NCBI GenBank assembly: GCA_003427395.1
Contig: BFEA01000040.1
Location: 471,903-505,657 of the forward strand
DNA length: 33,755 nt
DNA from: Chara braunii
Taxonomy: Eukaryota; Streptophyta; Charophyceae; Charales; Characeae
Direction of reading: 5' to 3'
Shown here: positions 10,377 through 19,589 of the stretch, in pieces
How the letters are laid out: each line of letters opens with the position of its first letter
How positions within the stretch are numbered: the stretch's first letter is position 1
Notes under the pieces: generated by a model
What the model saw: the letters and a program-made list of their open reading frames with translations, nothing else
Database searches by the model: none
Told to the model about the DNA's origin: nothing
Position numbers and translations under genes: made by a program

Positions 10377-10538
10377 GCACAAGGGGCACAACCATGATCT
10401 ACTATTGTTTCTGTATTGGATGCACGAGCCATGGGCTCATGCGACACACTGTCGGCAATCTATCCATTCCGCATACCCCTCCCCGTTAGGACACGTGGAG
10501 ACCGAGTACACGCGGAAGATGGCTTCGCAGAAGTAGCA
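10377..10538 (-). pseudogene. PHD-type zinc finger between RNase H and integrase
   Basis: The minus-strand frame shows C-x2-C-x23-C-x2-C-x4-H-x2-C-x11-C-x2-C, the Cys4-His-Cys3 ligand order of PHD fingers. A Trp lies two positions before the seventh ligand (SWLC), as is usual in the family. Landmarks are KFCYFCEAIF, EWIDCRQC, AHGSC and WLCPLC. A TGA at 10437-10439 sits at the residue two before the His, where PHD fingers usually have Trp, so a TGG to TGA change is likely. PHD fingers commonly read histone H3 tails. Here the domain lies in the pol frame just before the integrase zinc finger. In element 1 the same position has no such domain. Confidence 0.75.
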
Positions 10539-10608
10539 AAATTTGTCAGGCAGGGAGAGGAGAGACGACGAGGAAGGGGGGGAGAGAGGGGTAGTGGGGT
10601 TACCTTCG

Positions 10609-11325
10609 TCACCCATCGCCACCGATTCGCTTCTTGCCACGTGGGAGAACTTCCACTTGTCCGTACTTCGGCTCGTTAGTCGGGTCTGGCTCTTTCCACG
10701 GTGTAATTTCCTCGCCCCTTGGTACCTTAGCAGGTCGCTGCAGACGTGTCAGCCCGTCCGCGTTGCCGTGTCGCTCGGTCTTTCGATGGACGATATCGAA
10801 GTCGTATTCTTGCAATCGCACCGCCCAACGACCAATCATGCCCGTGTAGTTAGTGAGCTTCTTCAACGCCAGCAGAGGCTCGTGATCCATTACGAGGCGA
10901 AACTTCTGTCCGTAAAGATACGGATGGAAGTGATGGATTCCCCAAACTACCGCATAGCACTCGCCTTGAGGTGCGGAGTCGTTTCTTCATTCGTCCGGTA
11001 CGGTTCGAGATGCGTACTCGATGACGTGTTCTCGACCAGCGTTCCCCTTCTGGGCTAAAATAGCAGAAATAGCTTCCGGCTGCCAGTCCGTGGTGAGGAT
11101 GAACTGGTTCGAGGGGTCCGACCGAATCAAAATAGGGGCCGTTGCCAGAGCGTCCTTGAGAGTTGCAAAAGCCTGCTGGCACTCCGCGTCCCAGCTGAGA
11201 GGTTGGTCCTTCCGTAACAGATTCATTAGTGGTCGTGCAATCACGGCAAAACCCTTGATGAAGCGCCGGTAATACGACGCTAGTCCCAAGAAGGCTCGAA
11301 CCTGCGTCAGTGACGTGGGAGCGGA
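10609..11325 (-). pseudogene. RNase H domain (element 2)
   Basis: The connection FLGLASYYRRFIKGFAVIARP starts the domain. It is followed by FILTTDWQPEAISAILAQK, GREHVIEYASR, an ECYAVVWGIHHFH region, VMDHEPLLAL and DFDIVHRK with the closing GNADGLTR. All are standard landmarks of the gypsy RNase H with its tether. A TGA at 10987-10989 interrupts an otherwise continuous frame. A one-base indel near 11325 separates it from RT. After GLTRLQRP the frame shifts again near 10630 before the PHD finger. Confidence 0.88.
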
Positions 11326-12290
11326 GCTTCCCTTACCGCCGCAACTTTTCTCGAGTCTGGCCGCAGTCCTCCACGTGTCACGACATAGCCCAAGAACGAA
11401 ATTTCCGAGAGGAAAAATTCGCTCTTCTCAAGCGCAATTTTGAACCCCGCGTCTCTCAATGCACCCAATATCCATTCGATGTGTTGCGCGTGCCCGTGAT
11501 AGGTTTCCGAGTAGACCAGGATGTCGTCCATGTACACGATCACGCAGAAGTTGATCATCCCTTGCGTCCGCCGTGTCTTGTTGACAAAGTTCTGGAACGT
11601 CATGTTCATCGCTCGCTGAAATGTGGCAAGCGCATTGCAAATCCCCATCGGACACTGAACCCACTGCCACGTGCCCTCAAACAACACAAAGGCCATTTTC
11701 GGTCGATCTTCTTCCCTTACTAGAATATGATGGAAGCCATGCCGAATATCAAACTTGCTGAAATAATTAGCGCACCCAATCGCATCCAACAAGTCATCAA
11801 TCCGGGGGAGGGGATACACATCCTTAATCGTGATTTCGTTCAGCTTGCGATAATCAATGCAAATGCGAATCGCCCCGTTTTTATTCCGCACTAATACTAC
11901 GGGAAAGGACCAAGGTCCGGTAGCGGGTTCAATCCAACCACTGGCTTCGAACTCCCAAATTCGTTCAAGAGCCTTTTTGCGTTCAATCAAGGAATAGCGA
12001 TAAGGTTTACAATGAATCGGGGAGTGATTTCCTGTCTGAATTTCATGTTGGATTACTAACGACAATCCGATGTAAGTGTCTGACACACTAATTGCTCCTT
12101 GGTATTCCGTTAGAATATCCGCAATCACCTGGTGGATTTCTTCCGGCACATATTGTGGAACGTGTAGTTCGAAAAGTTGGTTCCAGATCCGAACGCCAAT
12201 CTGTTTCGTGTTCGCCTGTTTTGTCAAGTCGGGTGGAGGCGCCGAGATGAATGAATGATCCGATCGCGAGGAGAACACCGTGGCCATCAT
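11307..12290 (-). CDS. Reverse transcriptase (element 2, open 327-residue segment)
   Basis: The segment carries all RT motifs: PYRYSLIERKKALERIW, then PVVLVRNKNGAIRICIDYRK, YPLPRIDDLLD, FSKFDIRHGFHHI with catalytic Asp181, CPMGICNALATFQRAMN, and the YMDD box at residues 253-256 (catalytic Asp255 and Asp256). The thumb region SFLGYVVTRGGLRPD follows. Most gypsy RTs have YLDD or YIDD, so YMDD is less usual. About eight to ten extra residues (KTRRTQGMIN) lie just before the YMDD strand. The frame is shared with the upstream linker but separated by a TAG at 12291-12293, and it is lost downstream by an indel near 11325. Confidence 0.93.
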   Translation of the reverse strand: MMATVFSSRSDHSFISAPPPDLTKQANTKQIGVRIWNQLFELHVPQYVPEEIHQVIADILTEYQGAISVSDTYIGLSLVIQHEIQTGNHSPIHCKPYRYSLIERKKALERIWEFEASGWIEPATGPWSFPVVLVRNKNGAIRICIDYRKLNEITIKDVYPLPRIDDLLDAIGCANYFSKFDIRHGFHHILVREEDRPKMAFVLFEGTWQWVQCPMGICNALATFQRAMNMTFQNFVNKTRRTQGMINFCVIVYMDDILVYSETYHGHAQHIEWILGALRDAGFKIALEKSEFFLSEISFLGYVVTRGGLRPDSRKVAAVREAPLPRH

Positions 12291-12293
12291 CTA

Positions 12294-12710
12294 AGCATCT
12301 TCTTCCCGGATTGCCACGTGTCCTTCCGGGGTAATCCCGTCGCAAACATCCTGCCATGGCACTTCCTTGGTTGCAATCTTTATCCCCAACCCGTCTGTTT
12401 CTGCTTCAAAGCGCCCAGGGGGTTCCAGAGAGCTTGCTTCCGCCCCCAAGCATAACAACCTCACTTCTTTAGCCGATGTTAGTAAAGATCTAGGTAGTTT
12501 CGTAATGTCGCAATAATGCTTTTTGTCTCTATACCTGGTGAGGAGAGGGGTGATCCCTTCGTACAGAGTTGAGGGGGTTCCAAAGAGTCGACCATCCTCG
12601 AAATCTGCACGAGGGGCTCTCCCAAGATCATCACCTTGGTCCTTTGAATTTTTCGGCTGGTCAGTTGCATCGATCTCGCTATCGTCTTGGGCGGCGGGTA
12701 GTAAACGCAT
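12294..12710 (-). pseudogene. Linker between protease and RT (element 2)
   Basis: An open stretch of about 139 codons in the same frame as RT, ended by TAG at 12291-12293 just before the RT segment. It is rich in Asp, Glu and Lys and resembles no catalytic domain. It should be the Pol linker between protease and RT. The TAG may come from CAG by a C to T change. Confidence 0.6.
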
Positions 12711-12839
12711 TGTCGTACTAATTTCAAGATCTCCGGATCATCTTCGTCACTGCTTTTCGCATCATCAGATGATTTTCCTTCTGTGGGTTCGCCCCTGGAG
12801 ATCATGCAAAGAGTCCCTGCCATCATCGGCGAGACCCGC

Positions 12840-13414
12840 GAGACCGCGTTAATAGTAGTGCGAAGGGTCAATCACATGAGCACTGCGTAGAGCGGGAAGT
12901 CCGAAAAGAACGTCGTACGTATTACATCTAGTACTACGACATCCCCAAGCGCGTGTACTTTACCTAATCGGAAAGCGACATTGGTCATTCTCCCTACAGT
13001 CTTAATCTTTTCCTCATCTGCCGAAACGAGCTGATCTTTTTCGGTGAGCATTATCAGATCGTTCTTCCTGCCTGCCCTTTCGACCACTCTTAGCGAAATA
13101 GCCAACACAGTTGCTCCTGAATCTATAATCGCTTTGTAAGGAATTCCCCAAATTTCAATATCACATTCTGCGGATTTCCACGGAATCGGTTTAATCCGTA
13201 AGAAATGATCGTCTTCCAGAATTAATCCTACCCGTATCAGCTCCGGAGTGCCTGTTGGGTTTTCTTCCGGCGCGGGGCCTTTGGCTTTCACGTTTGGTGC
13301 TCGGGTGAGGGCGAATCGCTTTCGATTCGCTTTGCAGTGCTGTAACATTCGCTCGTTGGCTTGTTCGGAGATCGAGAGTCGATGACCGATCGGAAGGGGA
13401 ATCCGATGGTCCAA
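12840..13414 (-). pseudogene. Retroviral-type aspartic protease (element 2)
   Basis: The frame 12872-13414 has the active site DSGA at residues 98-101 within YKAIIDSGATVLAIS. The family C-terminal motif DVLFGLPAL lies in another frame just beyond (about 12885-12915), so a single-base indel near 12918 breaks the enzyme. The upstream residues are a Pro/Lys-rich linker from gag. The enzyme would cut the Gag-Pol polyprotein. Confidence 0.85.
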
Positions 13415-13444
13415 GGCTCGGATGATGTTTAATACATCGATCTC

Positions 13445-14899
13445 TCATGTGACGAAGGTGGGTTCTCCCGACTCCATCTCTCCTATGGACGGTCGCCACT
13501 CCGCCACCTCTTTTGGTTCCGGCGCTGGTCTGATTGTTCCGATCATTCCAAGTCCAGGATATCCCAGCGACACATATTGATCTAGCGGGATTAGCTCGAC
13601 GGCCTCTTCCGTGGTGGCCAAGGCACTTCCCCCACTCTCTGCTTCTTCCATCAAGGCTCCGACTCGTCCAGGTCCATTGGCGATGGGGGCCGCAGCCATA
13701 GGTGCGACCCCGATCCGCTGTTGTGGGGGTCGGTGGGGGCAATCACGGGCTAGATGTCCGGGCTGATGACAGGCATAACAGACATTCAGATTGTTCGCAG
13801 CTCCTCCGAGAGCCAGGGCAGGGGTTAATCCTTGTTGTATCGGAGGGGCGCGCACCGCGATAGGTCGCATGTTCCTCATCATGGCTTCCAGTCGAGCATT
13901 ATGCTCTTGCTATTCCTTTTTGCTTTCTTGGATTAAACTAATCAAAGTTTTGGTTAGTTCGAAAATGGATTCGTTCGATCGTACGGGAGCCTCAACCGGG
14001 GGCGGGGGTAATGCCCTGACGGGCGGGGGCATCATAGGAGCAGAGATGCTCAGAGTCTCGCTTAGGATTACTCGTTTGGGGCCTATCTGTTCCATATAAG
14101 TGACAGGTCCCGATACAAATCCCATGTTTTCAAGTTTGTTCTGCAAAGCAGCCAGTTCTTCTCTTGCTCGTACGAGCTCGGTCAAATCTTCGTCTCTAGG
14201 GTAGTCTTCTCCTTCCAGGAAGTTCGTTGCGAACTTCCGTTCCATTTCTTCCGCGGCAGCCATAATTTGTTGTAGCGTATGAGTAATGGGGGAAAACTGC
14301 TTTCGCAACGTAGTCCTTATTGTTTGACTGCGGAGTCCGTCAATGAACAGATCCCTCCCTACTTGCTCACCTCGCTCAGTTTTTACGAACATCCGGTAGA
14401 ACCGGTTTCGATATTCTGCAACGGATTCGAGCGGTTTTTTGCACTCGGTCCTTGATCATGTACAATGCCTGCTCAGGGTGAACATAATCAAATCAGTTCA
14501 TGAAATCCCGTTCGAAGGTTGGGAGATCCACCCATACATAAGTACTATACCAATGATGAGCGTCTCCTCCCATTCGAGCCGGAATGTTGATCTGTGCTCC
14601 GTGATCATCATACTACTGTGCTCTAAGCGTGGGCAGCCATGCTCCTGCGAGATGGTGCGCGGGATCAAACAGGTAAAGATCTGGTGGCGACATGGGGGCT
14701 CGTGCTCGTGGGGCGGGTTGAGTAGGTAGATTAGCATTTTGTTGCAGAACCGAGTTTTGCACGTTAGCAGCCATATTGGCTGCTCGTCGGTTAGCCGATC
14801 TGCTTCTGGTGACGATAGGCTCGCGTCTAGGCGCGTTCCGAGGGCTAGGTCGCCCACGGTTAGCCAGGTCGCTTAATTAATCGTGCTATCATTCCCAAG
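13445..14899 (-). pseudogene. gag with CCHC zinc knuckle (element 2, broken)
   Basis: The capsid-like retrotransposon gag region spans about 14150-14640: HHWYSTYVWVDLPTFERDF, a YVHPEQALYMIKDRVQ helix, VAEYRNRFYRMFVKTERG and GRDLFIDGLRS. A CCHC knuckle with C-x2-C-x4-H-x4-C lies at 13739-13780 (CYACHQPGHLARDC). The frame is interrupted by stops near 13910, 14615 and 14500, and by a frameshift at an A-run near 14430. N-terminal coding appears to start at or near the ATG at about 14899. It assembles the virus-like particle in intact relatives. Confidence 0.82.
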
Positions 14900-14916
14900 A
14901 CCCTAGCCACGTGTCG

Positions 14917-14930
14917 GGCTCCGATACCAA
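14917..14930 (-). promoter_or_regulatory. Primer-binding-site-like motif (initiator tRNA-Met type)
   Basis: The minus strand reads TTGGTATCGGAGCC, one mismatch from the common plant PBS TTGGTATCAGAGCC. It lies directly before gag. However, the shared LTR segment ends about 1 kb further upstream, at 15935, and no CA end precedes the motif, so it may be chance similarity or a sign that the LTR limits are not what they seem. Confidence 0.35.
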
Positions 14931-15076
14931 CCTCACGCCCAGCGCGACTTCCTGATCGGAGTGGGATGTAGGCCTGGAAGTCTGAAAAGGGGTGTGCCAA
15001 GGATTTTTGGGGAAAGTGGGGGAGTCTTAAGGGTATGAATGCTATTAAACGAGTCAGGGGTGCGTGCACAAGGGAC

Positions 15077-15568
15077 TCACAGTCTGGTGGGGCCGGGGCA
15101 CTGTGGGTGACGGGTTACGGGGAAGTCCCTCCGTGGTGGGGGTGGTCCCGAAAAGTTAGGCCGTCGGGGGCCGCCACGTGGCGCAGGTCGCCTCGCGCCC
15201 GGGTTGGGCCTTCGGAATTCCGGAGTTCTCTGTTCGCCGTTACGTCGGCAGTTCACGCAAAACGTATTGGGCCAGTAGGGGGCTATGGCTGGCCACGGAA
15301 CGACACTGAGTTGATGATATGGGAGAAGGAGGTGGAAAGGAGGGAAATTGGTGGTGATCTCAACGAATCCCGGGCAGGTGAAGTAGTATGTGTGGTCAGG
15401 GGAAGGGAAATCGGAGCACCGAGGGTCGCTAGTGGTGGCACAGTGGAATTCTCGTGGACATAGCCGATTCTCCGTGTGACAAGGGTACCGTGTCCTTATG
15501 AGTTCGTTTACTATAGGGGTGAAATAGTCCGGGTCATAGGACGAGTCTGAGTTCCAAGATCGCGTCAT
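15077..15568 (-). CDS. ORF0 upstream of gag, Cys/Pro/Arg-rich, function unknown
   Basis: A 163-residue ORF begins with MTRSWNSDSSYDPDYF at a true ATG (15566-15568) in the leader between the 5' LTR and gag. The middle has several spaced Cys residues (PCHTENRLC, FHCATTSDPRC, YYFTC, FCVNC). The C terminus is basic and Pro-rich (RRPAPRGGPRRP). The gag of element 1 also begins with MTRS, so this could be an N-terminal gag portion separated by later stops. I recognise no family. Confidence 0.5.
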   Translation of the reverse strand: MTRSWNSDSSYDPDYFTPIVNELIRTRYPCHTENRLCPREFHCATTSDPRCSDFPSPDHTYYFTCPGFVEITTNFPPFHLLLPYHQLSVVPWPAIAPYWPNTFCVNCRRNGEQRTPEFRRPNPGARRPAPRGGPRRPNFSGPPPPRRDFPVTRHPQCPGPTRL

Positions 15569-15934
15569 GGTATCATCGTCGATAGGATAGCTCGGGTCGG
15601 GATATCGTCGCTGCGCACGAACACGTGTAGGACAGGCAGACTCAGTAACGCCTCAGTATGTTCGTACAGGATGACGGTTCCGCCTCAAATCTTCTTGGGT
15701 GTGCGAATCGACGTACGGGAATGCGTGTAAGCGCGCGACTCGAATCGCGTTTACACGTGTTCTCGCGCGGTGTTCACGGAGCCAGACCTCGGATCGTCCA
15801 ATCGCTTATGATTAAGCAAGATGCAGCCCTATCACAACCCTCATCGTGAGATAAGCAAAAACGAGAACAAAATTGCTATCAGGGCCAGATTCCTACAACT
15901 GCATCAGGTGGGGGCAAAGATTCGACACAACAAA
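15569..15934. other. Leader between 5' LTR and ORF0
   Basis: No coding signal is visible. The bases directly next to the LTR edge (minus strand TTTTGTTGTGTCG) do not match a common primer-binding site. Confidence 0.4.
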
Positions 15935-16881
15935 AGGCAAGGATAGGGATTCTCAGCAAAAAGATAGACAGGCAGACATAACACCCATACATCCATACAT
16001 CCGACAGTCATATACATAAGGCAATCGGGACGGACATCGCAAAGACAAGTGTGAGCGAAAACCCAGGCCCCAGTTTTCGGGAAGCCGAAACGAAAATAAG
16101 AACGGGCTACCGCCCGGAGCCGCAATCAAAATGTATGTACACAGACGAAGAGGGGGAAGAGATAAAGAAACAGCAAATCCACGTCCATCGACCTCAACTC
16201 TCTCCTTCCCTCTCTCTCTCCGATGCGGACAGTCTGTCGTCGCGCACCAACCCACGAAGTTGTCACTCCGCTTAGTCCTCCTGCACCCGTCGGTTTCGCC
16301 CTTGTCACAGTCCGTCGTGGCCAACGTCAATCCCGCGCGTTCGGCACCAGCCCGTCGGGTCGCCCAACTCCTACTCTACTCACCTCTTACTTCACTCGTG
16401 TGCCGATCCTTCTTGATCGCGCAACCCCGAGCTTCCAACAACGGGTCCAGAGAGCTGACTAATCGCTCTGCCGAGATTTATAGCGTCCATGCATGCGCGA
16501 GGAACACGGAATTACCAGTAGGGCGGGAGCGCCTGCGTTCTGCATGATCGGCCGCGGCGTGGGGGACGTAACCCTTCTCCACACATCGATCCGAGCATGC
16601 AAGCCGCGACTCACAGCAAAAAGAAAGAGAGGGAGAGCGTGAGCGACGAAGTGCAAGAAGAAAGATACAGTTACAATGGCGCCCGCCCAAAATTGCAGTT
16701 ACACACACGATTAAGGGCGCCCACTAATCAGAGTACCGTTGCAGCCGCATGAAAAAGCGCGTAGACAAAAGGCGCAGCGCGGCAGGAAAAGTCCTCATTA
16801 CTGAATTCCTAAATTCTTATCTAATGCGGAAAAGCAAAAAGCATTCATTCAAGAAGGAAGGTCCAAAATTTCGAGAGCTAT
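15935..16881 (-). repeat. Long terminal repeat, 5' copy, cut by assembly gap
   Basis: Partner of 5330-6277, aligned base for base with an offset of about 10,604-10,605. It lies upstream of gag on the minus strand, so it is the 5' LTR. It runs directly into the N gap, so its outer end and the target duplication cannot be read. Confidence 0.8.
16475..16484 (-). promoter_or_regulatory. LTR TATA box (5' copy)
   Basis: GCTATAAATC on the minus strand, identical to the one in the 3' copy and pointing toward gag. In the promoter-active LTR it would place transcription start at about 16445-16450 on the minus strand. Confidence 0.6.
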
Positions 16882-17276
16882 NNNNNNNNNNNNNNNNNNN
16901 NNNNNNNNNNNNNNNNNNNNNNNNNNNNNNNNNNNNNNNNNNNNNNNNNNNNNNNNNNNNNNNNNNNNNNNNNNNNNNNNNNNNNNNNNNNNNNNNNNNN
17001 NNNNNNNNNNNNNNNNNNNNNNNNNNNNNNNNNNNNNNNNNNNNNNNNNNNNNNNNNNNNNNNNNNNNNNNNNNNNNNNNNNNNNNNNNNNNNNNNNNNN
17101 NNNNNNNNNNNNNNNNNNNNNNNNNNNNNNNNNNNNNNNNNNNNNNNNNNNNNNNNNNNNNNNNNNNNNNNNNNNNNNNNNNNNNNNNNNNNNNNNNNNN
17201 NNNNNNNNNNNNNNNNNNNNNNNNNNNNNNNNNNNNNNNNNNNNNNNNNNNNNNNNNNNNNNNNNNNNNNNNNNNN
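16882..17276. other. Assembly gap (395 N)
   Basis: A run of N. It hides the outer end of the 5' LTR. The sequence resumes with a run of G and then A, which suggests poor sequence at the gap edge. Confidence 0.95.
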
Positions 17277-17539
17277 GGGGGGGGGGAGAAAAAAAGACTT
17301 TTTGACAGCCCTTGAACTTAACCCCTTTTGCCGCCGCGCCTTCAGCTGCCACTCTGTGGCCAACATCGGCTTGATGGGGAGTTTAACCTCGGCACGGATG
17401 ATAGGTGGCGTAAGTCTCTCCCCTGCGTCTGATCGCTGAGCGGCTGAGTTGTGAAGTGACCACAGCATAATTTTTTTTCTTTGGCTGCTTCTTAATAATT
17501 TTCTTTTCTTTTTGTCCTCTTTCTGTTCTTAATTTATAA
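17277..17539. other. Interval after the gap, no gene recognised
   Basis: A minus-strand open stretch (about 17330-17468) reads through normal-looking codons but runs into the gap, so it could be the end of an exon. No family is recognised and no support beyond openness exists. Confidence 0.3.
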
Positions 17540-17729
17540 ACCAATCAATAGATCAGTCATCAATCAACAAATCAAATATTAATCAATCAATCAAAAAGCA
17601 ATCAATCAATCAATCAATTAGTCATCATCAACCCATCAACCAATCATCAATCAATCAGCAATCAACCCATCAACCCATCAACCAATCATCAATCAATCAG
17701 CAATCAATCAATCAATCAATTAATCAATC

Positions 17730-17761
<32 letters not shown>

Positions 17762-17766
17762 ACCAA
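17540..17766. repeat. (AATC)n microsatellite with higher-order structure
   Basis: Dozens of AATC units occur, mixed with a longer module (caacccatcaaccaatcatc and following) present about twice between 17627 and 17705. Confidence 0.9.
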
Positions 17767-17775
17767 TCCATCTAT

Positions 17776-17908
17776 GCAGGCACACACATAGACTCACACA
17801 CACAAGCACACGCACACGCATACACACACGATCACAGACACACACACTCACACGCACACACACATGGACGCACGCCCTCTCTCACAGACAGACGAGCGGA
17901 GTCGTGCG

Positions 17909-17953
<45 letters not shown>

Positions 17954-17992
17954 GGGTGTGTGTGTGTGTGTGTGTGTCTCTGTGTGTGTGTG

Positions 17993-18050
<58 letters not shown>

Positions 18051-18103
18051 GAGAGAGGGGCCGCGGTCGGAGCTTCCACCGACAAGTTCGAAGAGAGGCC
18101 CCT

Positions 18104-18160
<57 letters not shown>

Positions 18161-18180
18161 GTGTCTGTTGCACACACACG
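17776..18180. repeat. Compound microsatellite: (CA)n, (GT)n, (GA)n, spacer, (CT)n
   Basis: CA-rich 17776-17870, GT-rich 17909-18015, (GA)n 18016-18052, a 55-bp GC-rich spacer, then (CT)n 18106-18152 and CA at the end. The GA and CT blocks are inverted copies on either side of the spacer. The open frames here (His/Thr, Cys/Val or Arg/Glu repeats) are artefacts. Confidence 0.95.
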
Positions 18181-18762
18181 CGCGCACGCCCAGAAACACG
18201 CGCCTTTTTTAACCATCCATCAATCCATCCAATCAAATCGTCTTTTATCAATCGAATCAATCAAGAGAAGTCTTTTCGTTTTTTTTCTATCACGGAATCA
18301 ATTAAGTAGTCTGTTTCCTATTTTTTTTTAGGAATCACGTTTTTTTTCCCCCAACCAACCAATCAATGCAATCTTTCTTTTTTTTGTGAACCCAATAAAG
18401 TTTAACCCTTTTTTCACTCTCTATTCACTGCACCCCCCTTTTCCATGTTTTTTTTGTGTTCCCGGGGTGTGGCCCGGGTTCCTCAGCCCTGATTCTCCGT
18501 TTCCAACCCCCGTTGCGCCGCTTCCCGAACCCTTTCGGGCCATGAGCAGACAGGTCTGCCGGGGTCCCGACCTGGCCGGTGCCAGGTCATGCGGGCGGCA
18601 GAAACTACAAACTGATGACGTGGCATAATGCCATTCAAACGTGGCACTCAGTCAGGTGCAATCGTCACCAAAAATACAAATTATTATTAAGTTAAAATTT
18701 CACGAACTGCTCTACTGGTTTATTATCATAAACGTCACATTCCATTGCATCCCAAAGTCAGT

Positions 18763-18767
<5 letters not shown>
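18181..18767. other. Non-coding interval
   Basis: AT-rich with poly(T) runs, then a GC-rich piece containing a perfect 8-bp hairpin (gacctggc, loop cggt, gccaggtc) at 18569-18588. No gene is supported. Confidence 0.5.

Positions 18768-18843
<76 letters not shown>
18768..18843. repeat. (GA)n microsatellite
   Basis: About 37 uninterrupted GA units. Confidence 0.98.
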
Positions 18844-18847
<4 letters not shown>

Positions 18848-19589
18848 CATCATGGCAACTGGCCACTTGAGAGTGCAAATCTGAACTTGAGCCCTGATCG
18901 GACTTTGCTTCTCATATTGAATTATTTTAATTTAATGATGATTTAATTAAATTTGACAAGGAAGATACATGAACCGAAATGATAAAAAGACTTTGCAGCT
19001 GATGCGAGATGAAAAAAAGTGCTAGGGTTAGGGCATATCTTTTTGGGGTAATTGCAGAAATAGGGCGTTTTTTAAGTGTGGCAGCAGAAATGTTGTAGGG
19101 GTCCTAAATATGTAATTTTGCAAGGAAAGTGGGACCCCGCCTGCAAATATTTTCTTTTTTGCTGTGAGACTAGCGGGACCTCTAAAGGTGTATTGCTCCA
19201 TTTTTTTTTTTTTTTTTTTTTTTTCCCGTGGGTGGAGTGAGGGGAGGAAGCGAGGAACTCCTTTTTCTTTTTTTCTTTTTTTTCTTTTTTTTTTACATCC
19301 GCCTTCTTAATCATGGATACTCCCCGGCCAGGTAAGTATATGAACTCCATTCAAAGACACAATGAGAGAGGGAATTCCCCACAAACAACCCGAGGGAAGA
19401 CATAGAAAAGAGACACTCGTATCATTGCCCAGCGCCGTTCCGTATTTATTTATTCTTTTTTTTTTTTTTTTTTTTTTTTCAAACCTATATTCTTCTCTCA
19501 ATTTCACCTCACACTACCTACCTACCACTACTCCTAATTGTAGGCATACGGGGAACCCCGTAGCAGCCATTCACGAGAGAACATGCGGG
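18844..19589. other. Non-coding interval with poly(T) tracts
   Basis: Poly(T) tracts lie at 19200-19224 and 19456-19479. The second is followed by a motif (ttcttctctcaattt) that recurs after poly(T) at 25538 and 32110, and may be the 3' tail of a minus-strand retroposon family. No gene is supported. Confidence 0.5.

Larger units (their letters stand above)
5330..16881 (-). mobile_element. Large Ty3/gypsy-type LTR retrotransposon with PHD finger and accessory ORFs
   Basis: A gag-pol set on the minus strand lies between two long direct repeats (5330-6277 and 15935-16881). The minus-strand order is ORF0, gag, protease, RT, RNase H, PHD finger, integrase, then accessory ORFs A, B and C. The 5' end is hidden in the assembly gap that starts at 16882. 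Frameshifts in gag, protease, between RT and RNase H, and in integrase, plus several stops, show that this copy is dead. RT (327 aa) and the integrase core (325 aa) are each still open. The RT-RNase H-integrase order is gypsy, not copia. Confidence 0.9.

Noticed and set aside
15915-15936. tRNA-like or primer-binding sequence next to the LTR edge (gattcgacac)
   Set aside because: It resembles a T-loop only over a few bases. There is no CCA or TGG at the right place and no tRNA arms around it.
17832-18309. Several open frames of 100-140 residues
   Set aside because: They are translations of CA, GT, GA and CT dinucleotide repeats.
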